Of a stretch of 8,976 bases of DNA, positions 1 through 6,208 are shown one piece after another. Origin of the DNA: an uncultured Eubacteriales bacterium (GTDB lineage: Bacteria > Bacillota > Clostridia > Lachnospirales > Lachnospiraceae); assembly GCA_949286775.1 (NCBI GenBank), contig CASEDW010000039.1:1-8976 (forward strand). Direction: 5' to 3'. A program made the position numbers and the translations under genes. The notes below the pieces were generated by a model that was given only the letters and a program-made list of their open reading frames with translations, did not search any database and had not been told where the DNA came from. Within the stretch, counting starts at the first letter, position 1; the number at the start of each line of letters is the position of its first letter.

Positions 1-24
1 ATGATGCTTTAAAGCGATAAAGTG

Positions 25-54
25 TTGACACGCTCTTAAAAAAAATGATATCAT
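25..54 (+). promoter_or_regulatory. Sigma-A type promoter of the aro operon (extended -10)
   Basis: A perfect -35 box TTGACA lies at 25-30. A -10 box TATCAT (5 of 6 to consensus) lies at 49-54 after an 18-nt spacer, with the extended TG at 46-47. Transcription would start near 60-62, giving a leader of about 200 nt before pheA. It is the only strong promoter seen upstream of the gene block, so it probably drives the whole operon. This is inferred from sequence only. Confidence 0.82.
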
Positions 55-75
55 GCATGGGTCAAGGGACAAATG

Positions 76-110
76 GACACAAATCGGATGCTCGCATACG
101 ATTTTGTGTC
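76..110 (+). other. Long stem-loop near the 5' end of the leader RNA
   Basis: GACACAAATCG at 76-86 pairs with CGATTTTGTGTC at 99-110, giving 11 base pairs with one bulged T. Beyond a G87/A98 mismatch, the inner part ATG 88-90 pairs with CAT 95-97 around a CTCG loop. It starts about 15 nt from the predicted transcription start. It could stabilise the mRNA 5' end or be the first domain of a regulatory RNA. The pairing is direct from sequence; the role is inference. Confidence 0.6.
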
Positions 111-192
111 TATGAGGACCGCCAAAACATGAGGATGGAATTATTTTCGCAGAAAAATGTATGGAATCCGAATGTTTTTAGTGATTTTGGGA

Positions 193-216
193 GTGCGAAG
201 CACGGAGAAATCCGTG
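193..216 (+). other. Two overlapping, mutually exclusive hairpins in the leader
   Basis: CACGGA at 201-206 pairs with TCCGTG at 211-216, a 6-bp stem closed by a GAAA tetraloop (GNRA type). The bases CAC 201-203 can alternatively pair as GCAC 200-203 with GTGC 193-196 around a GAA loop. The two cannot form together. The 6-bp GNRA hairpin should be the more stable one. Confidence 0.5.
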
Positions 217-224
217 ACATAATA

Positions 225-258
225 ATTGGGGAGTTTTTCCCCAATATAGATATTGGAG
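225..258 (+). promoter_or_regulatory. Alternative hairpins that expose or cover the pheA Shine-Dalgarno
   Basis: ATTGGGGA at 225-232 pairs with TCCCCAAT at 238-245, an 8-bp stem with a GTTTT loop. The downstream strand of that stem can instead pair forward: CCAATA 241-246 with TATTGG 251-256 around a TAGA loop. This second hairpin contains the first bases of the pheA Shine-Dalgarno GGAG (255-258). The structures share 241-245 and exclude each other, as in a translational on/off switch. The first stem is longer and has four G-C pairs, so the exposed state is the likely default. No ligand or protein is evident. Confidence 0.5.
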
Positions 259-264
259 TTAAAA

Positions 265-1104
265 ATGAAGATTGCATACAGTGGAATAGAGGGCGCATTT
301 GCACATATAGCGGCAATGCGTCTTTATCCGAATGAAGAGCTTATTTCATTCAAATCATTTAAAGACGCATATGATTCTGTCGTGGAAAAGAAGTGCGACG
401 CGGCAGTTCTTCCTATTGAAAACAGCTACGCCGGAGAGGTTTCTCAGGTCTCTGATCTGATGTTTTCAGGAGATCTTATAGTTGAAGATGTCTATGGCCT
501 TGCCATAACGCAGAATCTTTTAGGAGTGCCGGGAGCAAAGAAGTCAGATATAAAGAAAGTAATCAGTCATCCGACAGCCCTTGAACAGTGCGAAAACTAT
601 ATATATGAAAATAAATTTGAGGCGGAGGGAGCAGTCAATACGGCAAGAGCGGCTTACAGAGTCGCGAAGATGAACAATAAAGAGATTGCCGCCATCGCAA
701 GCGAAGAAACCGCCCGTCTGTACGGTCTTGAGGTGATTGAAAAAGATATAAACGAGAGCAAGGATAATACGACAAGGTTCGCTGTATTTATTAATAAAGA
801 AGATGAGAAACCTGAGTCGAAAGCGGAAAAGAAAAACGCGTTTATCCTGATGTTTACTGTTCCTAATATCGCCGGAGGACTCGCGAAAGCGATAAATATC
901 ATCGGCGATTACGGATTTAATATGCATATATTAAGAAGCCGACCGATGAAGAGCATCGCCTGGAATTATTATTTCTACGTTGAGGCTGAGGGCGACGTTA
1001 CAAACGAGTATGGAAGAGAGATGATCGCGAGACTTTCTTTCTGGTGCGATACTGTAAAGATAGTCGGACGATACAATCTGATCGAAGAAAAACAGGAGCA
1101 ATAA
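265..1104 (+). CDS. pheA: Prephenate dehydratase (PDT plus ACT domain)
   Basis: Cytoplasmic enzyme that decarboxylates and dehydrates prephenate to phenylpyruvate, the last step before transamination to phenylalanine. The 279-residue length is normal for a stand-alone, chorismate-mutase-free PDT. Visible catalytic-domain motifs are GIEGAF (8-13 region), LPIENS (49-54), SHPTALEQC (101-109) and the hallmark TRF at 170-172. A C-terminal ACT domain (about 193-275) suggests allosteric control by Phe. Its usual GALV and ESRP effector motifs read NIAGGLAK and LRSRP here, so feedback strength is uncertain. The ATG at 265 is chosen because GGAG at 255-258 sits 6 nt upstream. An in-frame TTG at 253 overlaps that Shine-Dalgarno and is less likely. 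It is the first gene of the operon and follows the structured leader. Confidence 0.95.
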   Translation: MKIAYSGIEGAFAHIAAMRLYPNEELISFKSFKDAYDSVVEKKCDAAVLPIENSYAGEVSQVSDLMFSGDLIVEDVYGLAITQNLLGVPGAKKSDIKKVISHPTALEQCENYIYENKFEAEGAVNTARAAYRVAKMNNKEIAAIASEETARLYGLEVIEKDINESKDNTTRFAVFINKEDEKPESKAEKKNAFILMFTVPNIAGGLAKAINIIGDYGFNMHILRSRPMKSIAWNYYFYVEAEGDVTNEYGREMIARLSFWCDTVKIVGRYNLIEEKQEQ

Positions 1105-1114
1105 TTGTAGTTAA

Positions 1115-1133
1115 TGACGCCGCAAGCGCGTCA
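1115..1133 (+). other. Small hairpin in the pheA-aroB gap
   Basis: TGACGC at 1115-1120 pairs with GCGTCA at 1128-1133 around a 7-nt loop CGCAAGC. An A/G-rich stretch holding the aroB Shine-Dalgarno follows, with no T-run, so it is not an intrinsic terminator. It lies in the longest internal gap of the operon and may affect mRNA processing or pheA 3'-end stability. It also lies between an ATG at 1114 and the preferred aroB start, which helps to disfavour that upstream start. Confidence 0.45.
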
Positions 1134-1146
1134 GAAAGAGGAAATC

Positions 1147-2139
1147 ATGATACTGCCGGTTAATCTTGGCGCGGACAGCTATGACATAATCATTGAAAAA
1201 GGAAGTCTGCGCAAAATAGGAGAATATCTCAATTTAAACAGAAAAGTTTTTATAGTTACAGACGACGGCGTTCCAAAGGAGTATGCCGAAGCCGTTTCAA
1301 ACAGCTGCAAAGAACCTCATATTTATACGATAGAACATGGCGAAAAGAGCAAAAGCCTTCAGAGTTTTGAAAAGATTCTCGTCGCGATGTTAAGAGCCGG
1401 ATTTTCAAGAAAAGACTGTGTTGTCGCTGTGGGCGGCGGCGTTGTCGGAGATCTGGCGGGCTTTGTCGCTTCGGCGTATATGAGGGGCGTTGATTTTTAT
1501 AATATACCGACTACCGTTTTAGCCCAGGTCGATTCATCGATAGGAGGAAAGACAGCTGTAAATCTCGACGGGATAAAGAATATCGTAGGGGCTTTTTATC
1601 AGCCTAAGAGAGTAGTGATAGACGTAGACGTTTTAAAGACGCTGCCGCCCCGCCAGATATCAGAAGGCCTGGCGGAATCAGTCAAGATGTCTCTTACGTC
1701 CGATAAAGAGCTGTTTGAACTGATAGAGAAAAGCGATATCAAAGAAAATATCGAGACTATAATCGAAAAATCGCTGAGAATAAAAAAAGCGGTTGTAGAA
1801 GAAGATGAAAAAGAGCAGGGACTCAGAAAAATCCTTAATTTCGGACACACGATAGGACACGGCATAGAGAGCGCGTCAGGCGGAAAGCTCTATCACGGAG
1901 AAGCCGTAGCCCTCGGTATGATACCCCTCGTATCTGATGAGGTAAGAAACAGACTGATCCCGGTTCTCAAAAAGCTGAATCTTCCGACCGGGTACGAAGC
2001 CAACAGAGAAAAAGTATTTGAAGCCGTTATACACGATAAAAAAGCTTCAAACGGAAAAGTTTCTCTGATCAGGGTTGAAAAGATAGGAAGTTTTGTGATC
2101 GAAGAGACAGATATTTCAGATTTAAAGAAGCTTATATAA
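1147..2139 (+). CDS. aroB: 3-dehydroquinate synthase
   Basis: Converts DAHP to 3-dehydroquinate, shikimate step 2, using NAD+ and a divalent metal (usually Zn). The 330-residue protein shows the nucleotide-binding GGGVVGD (96-102), DSSIGGKTAVN (129-139), and the likely metal ligands Glu177 in EGLAESVK, His234 in FGHTIGH and His250 in YHGEAV. I place the start at ATG 1147 because AGAGGA (1137-1142) lies just upstream. An in-frame ATG at 1114 would add 11 residues of unlikely sequence (MTPQARQ...) and lacks a Shine-Dalgarno. It is slightly shorter than the typical family length of about 360, but all core motifs are intact. The gap to pheA is 42 nt. Confidence 0.96.
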   Translation: MILPVNLGADSYDIIIEKGSLRKIGEYLNLNRKVFIVTDDGVPKEYAEAVSNSCKEPHIYTIEHGEKSKSLQSFEKILVAMLRAGFSRKDCVVAVGGGVVGDLAGFVASAYMRGVDFYNIPTTVLAQVDSSIGGKTAVNLDGIKNIVGAFYQPKRVVIDVDVLKTLPPRQISEGLAESVKMSLTSDKELFELIEKSDIKENIETIIEKSLRIKKAVVEEDEKEQGLRKILNFGHTIGHGIESASGGKLYHGEAVALGMIPLVSDEVRNRLIPVLKKLNLPTGYEANREKVFEAVIHDKKASNGKVSLIRVEKIGSFVIEETDISDLKKLI

Positions 2140-2167
2140 AGAAGAGCAAAATCAGAGGATCAAAACT

Positions 2168-3256
2168 ATGAAAAATACATTCGGACAAAACGTCGCCGTT
2201 ACTATTTTTGGAGAAAGCCACGGCGAAGAAATAGGAGTCGTGATAGACGGACTTGCGCCGGGGATTACTATAGATCATGAGTTTATCGCTTCCCAGTTGA
2301 CGCTGCGCCGCCCTGCCGGAAAAATATCAACTTCAAGACAGGAAAAAGACGAATACAGAATCGTCAGCGGCGTTTTCGAAGGCAAAACGACAGGAACCCC
2401 GATATGCATAATTATCCCGAATCAAAATACAAAGAGCAAAGATTATTCCGCGACAAGAGCCCTCGCGCGGCCGGGACATGCCGACTATACGGCTTACTGC
2501 AAATATCACGGATTTGAGGATTACAGGGGCGGAGGACATTTCAGCGGACGCATAACGACAGGTCTTGTCGCCGCCGGCGCGATAGCGATAAACGCTCTCA
2601 AAAAGAAAGATATACATATCGGAACTCATATCCGTGAACTCGGAGGGATAAAAGACAGGGAATTTGACAATATAAACGGCGATATCGAAGCGCTGAATAA
2701 AAAGACTTTTGCCGTTCTTGATGAAGATGCCGGCGAAAAGATGTATAAAAAAATCGAAGAGACGGCGGCAAAAGGCGACAGTATCGGAGGAATGCTTGAG
2801 TGCGCCGTGACAGGAGTTCCGGCGGGAGTAGGGGAACCATGGTTTGATACGGTGGAAGGTCTTCTTGCCCACGCGCTTTTTTCAATACCTGCCGTAAAAG
2901 GAGTTGAATTCGGCAAAGCGTCTGATCTTAAAGACGCTTATGGAAGCGAATACAACGACAGTTTCTGCATAAAAGACGGAAAGATCGAAACCGTTACAAA
3001 TAATAACGGCGGTATAAACGGCGGTATCACAAACGGTATGCCGATCATTTTCAGATGCAGGATTAAGCCGACGCCTTCTATTTATAAAGAGCAGGACACC
3101 GTCGATTTCTTTAAGAACGAAGAGGCGGTTCTGAAAATAAAGGGACGCCATGATCCGGCTATTATCCACAGGGCAAGAGTAGTCGTTGACAGCGTCGCGG
3201 CGCTTGTGATATGCGATCTTCTTTCCGGCAGATACGGAACTGATTTTCTGGCATGA
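2168..3256 (+). CDS. aroC: Chorismate synthase
   Basis: Converts 5-enolpyruvylshikimate-3-phosphate to chorismate, shikimate step 7, using reduced FMN as a non-consumed cofactor. The 362-residue length is typical. Signature motifs are GESHG (15-19, with the conserved His18), RRPAGKISTSR (47-57), RPGHADYT (101-108), GGGHFSGR (121-128), GGINGGITNG (281-290) and GRHDP (326-330). The Shine-Dalgarno AGAGGA at 2154-2159 is 8 nt before the ATG. It lies 28 nt after aroB. The flavin reductase needed by monofunctional bacterial chorismate synthases is not encoded here. Confidence 0.97.
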   Translation: MKNTFGQNVAVTIFGESHGEEIGVVIDGLAPGITIDHEFIASQLTLRRPAGKISTSRQEKDEYRIVSGVFEGKTTGTPICIIIPNQNTKSKDYSATRALARPGHADYTAYCKYHGFEDYRGGGHFSGRITTGLVAAGAIAINALKKKDIHIGTHIRELGGIKDREFDNINGDIEALNKKTFAVLDEDAGEKMYKKIEETAAKGDSIGGMLECAVTGVPAGVGEPWFDTVEGLLAHALFSIPAVKGVEFGKASDLKDAYGSEYNDSFCIKDGKIETVTNNNGGINGGITNGMPIIFRCRIKPTPSIYKEQDTVDFFKNEEAVLKIKGRHDPAIIHRARVVVDSVAALVICDLLSGRYGTDFLA

Positions 3257-3277
3257 TGTCTTTACAGGGAGAAATAT

Positions 3278-4516
3278 ATGCAATACGGTTTGATAGGGGA
3301 GCATCTTCCCCACAGTTTTTCTAAGATAATTCACGAAAAGATAGGCCTGTATGAATACGAACTTCATGAAGCCGCTAAAGATGAGCTTGACTCCTTTATG
3401 AAGAAAAGAGAATTTAAGGGAATAAACGTAACGATTCCCTATAAGCAGGACGTTATCAGATATCTTGATGAAATAAGCGAAAGAGCAAAAAAAATAGGCG
3501 CTGTCAATACGATAGTAAACAGAGACGGAAAGCTTTTCGGAGACAACACTGATTTTGGCGGTATGGAGGCTCTTTTTGAAAAAATGGGTCTTGAGCTTAG
3601 CAAAAGGAAAGTCGTTATCCTCGGAACAGGCGGAACGAGCAAAACAGCCTATGCCGTGGCGGAACATATGGGAGCTGATGAGATTTATAAAGTCAGCCGC
3701 AGCGAAAAAGAAGGAGCGTTGTCCTACGATGAGCTGTACGAAAAGCATACTGACGCCCAGATAATAATAAATACAACGCCCTGCGGTATGTATCCAAAGT
3801 GGAACGCCTGCCCGGTTGATATCTCAAAATTTAAGAGTCTCGAGGGAGTTTTAGACGCGATCTATAATCCACTTAAGACGAGGTTCGTGCAGTCGGCGAT
3901 TGAAAACGGCGCTGCAGGAGAGGGCGGACTCTACATGCTCGTCGCTCAGGCTGTCATCGCCGCAGAGATATTTACGGGAAAAGAATTTGAAAAATCTCTG
4001 ACAGACGATATCTACGAAAGCCTTTTAAAGGAAAAGAGAAATATAGTTCTCATAGGAATGCCGGGGTCGGGAAAATCCACCGTCGGAAAAATCCTCTCAA
4101 AGAGAACTGGATATAAATTTTTGGACAGCGACGCTGTTCTGATAAAAAAAGAGAAAAAAGAGATAAAACAGATTTTTTCTGAAGTGGGCGAAAGCGGATT
4201 CAGAGATATCGAGTCTGAAGTCATAGAAGAACTCTCAACGAATAACGGCATTATCATAGCCACAGGCGGCGGAGCCGTTTTAAGAGAAGAAAATGTAAGG
4301 GCTTTAAGGTCAAACGGAGTGATAGTATTTCTCGACAGAGATCCTGTTTCGATAAAACCCACCGACGACAGGCCGCTTTCAGACAATGAAGAAAAGCTGA
4401 AAAAGTTATATGAAACGAGATATCCTGTCTATACGAAGGCGGCGGACGTCAGTATCGACAACAATAAAACACTGGATGAAACGATCGATGAAATATGCCG
4501 CATCCTGAAAATATGA
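3278..4516 (+). CDS. aroE-aroK: Bifunctional shikimate dehydrogenase / shikimate kinase (AroE-AroK fusion)
   Basis: One 412-residue reading frame joins two consecutive shikimate steps. Residues 1 to about 245 are AroE, which reduces 3-dehydroshikimate to shikimate with NAD(P)H. Its motifs are HSFSKIIH (12-19), NVTIPYK with catalytic Lys56, GAVNTI (74-79), GDNTDFGG with Asp92, the nucleotide loop GTGGTSKTAY (116-125), NTTPCGMYP (165-173) and YNPLKT (196-201). Residues about 254-412 are AroK, which phosphorylates shikimate with ATP. Its motifs are the Walker A GMPGSGKST (260-268), DSD (283-285), FRDIE with Arg309, GGG (330-332), the lid RPL (365-367) and RYPVY (381-385). No start codon with a ribosome site lies at the junction, so a single polypeptide is expected. 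The Shine-Dalgarno AGGGAG (3266-3271) is 6 nt before the ATG. Confidence 0.95.
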   Translation: MQYGLIGEHLPHSFSKIIHEKIGLYEYELHEAAKDELDSFMKKREFKGINVTIPYKQDVIRYLDEISERAKKIGAVNTIVNRDGKLFGDNTDFGGMEALFEKMGLELSKRKVVILGTGGTSKTAYAVAEHMGADEIYKVSRSEKEGALSYDELYEKHTDAQIIINTTPCGMYPKWNACPVDISKFKSLEGVLDAIYNPLKTRFVQSAIENGAAGEGGLYMLVAQAVIAAEIFTGKEFEKSLTDDIYESLLKEKRNIVLIGMPGSGKSTVGKILSKRTGYKFLDSDAVLIKKEKKEIKQIFSEVGESGFRDIESEVIEELSTNNGIIIATGGGAVLREENVRALRSNGVIVFLDRDPVSIKPTDDRPLSDNEEKLKKLYETRYPVYTKAADVSIDNNKTLDETIDEICRILKI

Positions 4517-4528
4517 GGAGATTAGATC

Positions 4529-4963
4529 ATGAAGTTGTTAGTAATAAACGGGCCGAATCTCAATATGCTCGGCATCAGAGAACCGGGGATTTACGGATCC
4601 GAAAGTTATAATGATCTCTGTGAAATGATAAAAAAACACGCGTCGGACATGAAAGTAGAAGTTGAAATATTCCAGTCGAATCACGAGGGCGACCTTGTAG
4701 ACAAGATACAGGCTGCCTACGGCGTATTCGATGCGATAGTGATAAATCCGGCGGCATATACTCATACGAGCGTGGCTATCCTGGACGCTGTTAAAGCCGT
4801 CGCGATTCCGACTGTAGAGGTTCACATATCAGACGTATCAAAACGGGAGGATTTCCGTCAGATAAGTTATATAAGGAGCGCGTGCGACGCCACGATCGCG
4901 GGACACGGTTTCAACGGATATATAGAGGCCATCGATTATTTAATAGACAAATACAGAAAATAA
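4529..4963 (+). CDS. aroQ: Type II 3-dehydroquinate dehydratase
   Basis: Dehydrates 3-dehydroquinate to 3-dehydroshikimate, shikimate step 3. It belongs to the small type II family, normally a dodecamer, unrelated to the Schiff-base AroD type. The 144 residues carry all diagnostic motifs: NGPNLNMLG (7-15), Arg17, catalytic Tyr22 in IYG, QSNHEGDLVD (49-58), INPAAYTHTS (72-81), EVHIS with catalytic His99, KREDFR with Arg106 and Arg110, and AGHGFNGY (124-131). The Shine-Dalgarno GAGGAG (4515-4520) overlaps the TGA of the upstream fusion gene, so translation is probably coupled to it. Here aroQ means dehydroquinase, not the AroQ-class chorismate mutase of the same name. Confidence 0.97.
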   Translation: MKLLVINGPNLNMLGIREPGIYGSESYNDLCEMIKKHASDMKVEVEIFQSNHEGDLVDKIQAAYGVFDAIVINPAAYTHTSVAILDAVKAVAIPTVEVHISDVSKREDFRQISYIRSACDATIAGHGFNGYIEAIDYLIDKYRK

Positions 4964-4978
4964 AAAGGCATATATAAA

Positions 4979-6208
4979 ATGAAAGCAGTTATAAAACCTT
5001 CGAAAGCGGAAGGAACAGTCTTCGCGCCGCCGTCAAAAAGCATGGCGCACAGAATGCTCATATGCGCGGGATTATCAAAGGATAAGAGCATCGTAAAAGG
5101 GATAGCGCCGTCTCAGGATGTTCTGGCGACTTTAGACTGTCTTGAAGCTTTGGGAGCAGTATATAAATATGAAAAGGATTCCGTTGAAATCACCGGGATC
5201 GATATAGATCAGATAAAAAAAGGCGGATCGAAAACAGTTCTTAACTGCCGGGAATGCGGAAGCACCCTCAGATTTTTTATTCCGATCGCTCTTCTTGCGG
5301 GAACAGAAATTGAATTTAGAGGCAGCAGCACCCTCATGAGCAGACCTCTTTCGGTATATGAAGAAATCTGTGCTCAAAAGGGATATCTGTTTAAAAGAGA
5401 CGACGGGAAGATAATCGTAAAAGGGGAGCTTGATTCAGGAGAATATACCGTAAAGGGAAATATAAGCAGCCAGTTTATAAGCGGACTTTTATTCGCGCTG
5501 CCAAATCTTTCCGGTGACAGTTATATAAAACTCATACCGCCGGTTGAAAGCAGATCGTATATAGACATGACAATACAGGCGTTAAAAGAATTTGGTGTAG
5601 ACGCGCTGTGGCAGGACGACTATACTATTTTTATAAAGGGCAATCAGAAATATGCCGGAAAAAATGTGAGCGTAGAGGGGGATTATTCTAACGCCGCGTT
5701 TTTTGAAGCGTTAAATCTTGCGGGCGGAAGCGTTGAAGTTAAAGGACTGAAAAAAGACAGCCTGCAGGGGGATAGGGTTTATTCTGAATATTTTGACATG
5801 ATAAGAAAAGGAAACGCCGTTCTTGATATTTCAAACTGCCCTGACCTGGGTCCCGTTTTATTTACGGCGGCAGCCATTTGCGGCGGGGCGAAATTCACCG
5901 GAACTGACAGACTGAAGATAAAGGAAAGCGACAGAGGCGAGTGCATGCGCCGGGAGCTTTCTAAATTCGGGATAGAAGTTACCTGCGGCGACAACAATAT
6001 CGTCGTTCACGGCGGGAAAATCGTTAAGCCGAAAGAGAACCTTTCGGGACATAACGATCACAGGATAGTTATGGCGCTTGCCGTTCTTTTAACTGTCACC
6101 GGCGGCGTTATAGACGGCGCTCAGGCAGTAAGAAAAAGTTTCCCTGATTTTTTTGACAGACTTAGAGACTTGAAAGTAGAGGTAGAAACAGATGGAATGG
6201 ATAAGTAA
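4979..6208 (+). CDS. aroA: 3-phosphoshikimate 1-carboxyvinyltransferase (EPSP synthase)
   Basis: Transfers enolpyruvate from PEP to shikimate-3-phosphate, shikimate step 6. The 409-residue protein shows PPSKSMAHR (17-25; Lys20, Ser21, Arg25), SSQF (163-166), GDYSNAAFF (234-242), CPDLGP with catalytic Asp289, RLKIKESDR (311-319) with Glu316, HNDHR (358-362) and Lys386 near the C terminus. The PEP/glyphosate loop reads ECGSTLRF (92-99), unlike the E. coli GNAGTAMRP; Phe99 occupies the place of E. coli Pro101. The start at 4979 has only a weak AAAAGG (4963-4968) 10 nt upstream. No better start is visible, and the N terminus aligns well with the family. The 3' end overlaps tyrA by 17 nt. Confidence 0.96.
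   Translation: MKAVIKPSKAEGTVFAPPSKSMAHRMLICAGLSKDKSIVKGIAPSQDVLATLDCLEALGAVYKYEKDSVEITGIDIDQIKKGGSKTVLNCRECGSTLRFFIPIALLAGTEIEFRGSSTLMSRPLSVYEEICAQKGYLFKRDDGKIIVKGELDSGEYTVKGNISSQFISGLLFALPNLSGDSYIKLIPPVESRSYIDMTIQALKEFGVDALWQDDYTIFIKGNQKYAGKNVSVEGDYSNAAFFEALNLAGGSVEVKGLKKDSLQGDRVYSEYFDMIRKGNAVLDISNCPDLGPVLFTAAAICGGAKFTGTDRLKIKESDRGECMRRELSKFGIEVTCGDNNIVVHGGKIVKPKENLSGHNDHRIVMALAVLLTVTGGVIDGAQAVRKSFPDFFDRLRDLKVEVETDGMDK

Larger units (their letters stand above)
61..264 (+). promoter_or_regulatory. Structured 5' leader of the pheA-aro operon, family not recognised
   Basis: About 200 nt lie between the predicted transcription start and the pheA ATG. The stretch is rich in self-complementary segments: a long hairpin at 76-110, possibly closed by GGTC 60-63 with GACC 117-120; weak alternatives in the middle, where CCAAAA/AAAACAT at 122-130 can pair with ATGTTTT at 172-178 or TTTTGG at 185-190; overlapping hairpins at 193-216; and a Shine-Dalgarno-proximal switch at 225-258. 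No hairpin is followed by a T-run, so there is no classical intrinsic terminator. A translational or stability role therefore seems likelier than transcription attenuation. The canonical T-box sequence is absent. It could instead be non-regulatory leader, but the density of pairing and its position before Phe-pathway genes favour control. Confidence 0.5.

Noticed and set aside
111..125. Possible T-box core: AGGACCGCC resembles the T-box ACCGC segment.
   Set aside because: The UGGN that pairs with the tRNA acceptor end is not there (AGGA instead). It lies only about 55 nt after the predicted transcription start, too early for a Stem I. No terminator follows.
225..245. GC-containing hairpin with a run of T as an intrinsic terminator.
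   Set aside because: The T-run is in the loop, not after the stem. The sequence after the stem is ATAGATATTGG, so it is not a Rho-independent terminator.
1114..1146. Upstream ATG that would extend AroB by 11 residues.
   Set aside because: It has no Shine-Dalgarno, the added residues look non-coding and contain a hairpin, and ATG 1147 has a good AGAGGA before it.
2333..2872. Open frame of 179 codons on the minus strand within aroC.
   Set aside because: It is a shadow of aroC with no convincing ribosome site or family motif.
2882..3748. Long open frame of 288 codons on the minus strand opposite aroC and aroE.
   Set aside because: It lies entirely antisense to two well-supported genes. Its translation shows no recognisable domain and looks like a mirror of their codon pattern.
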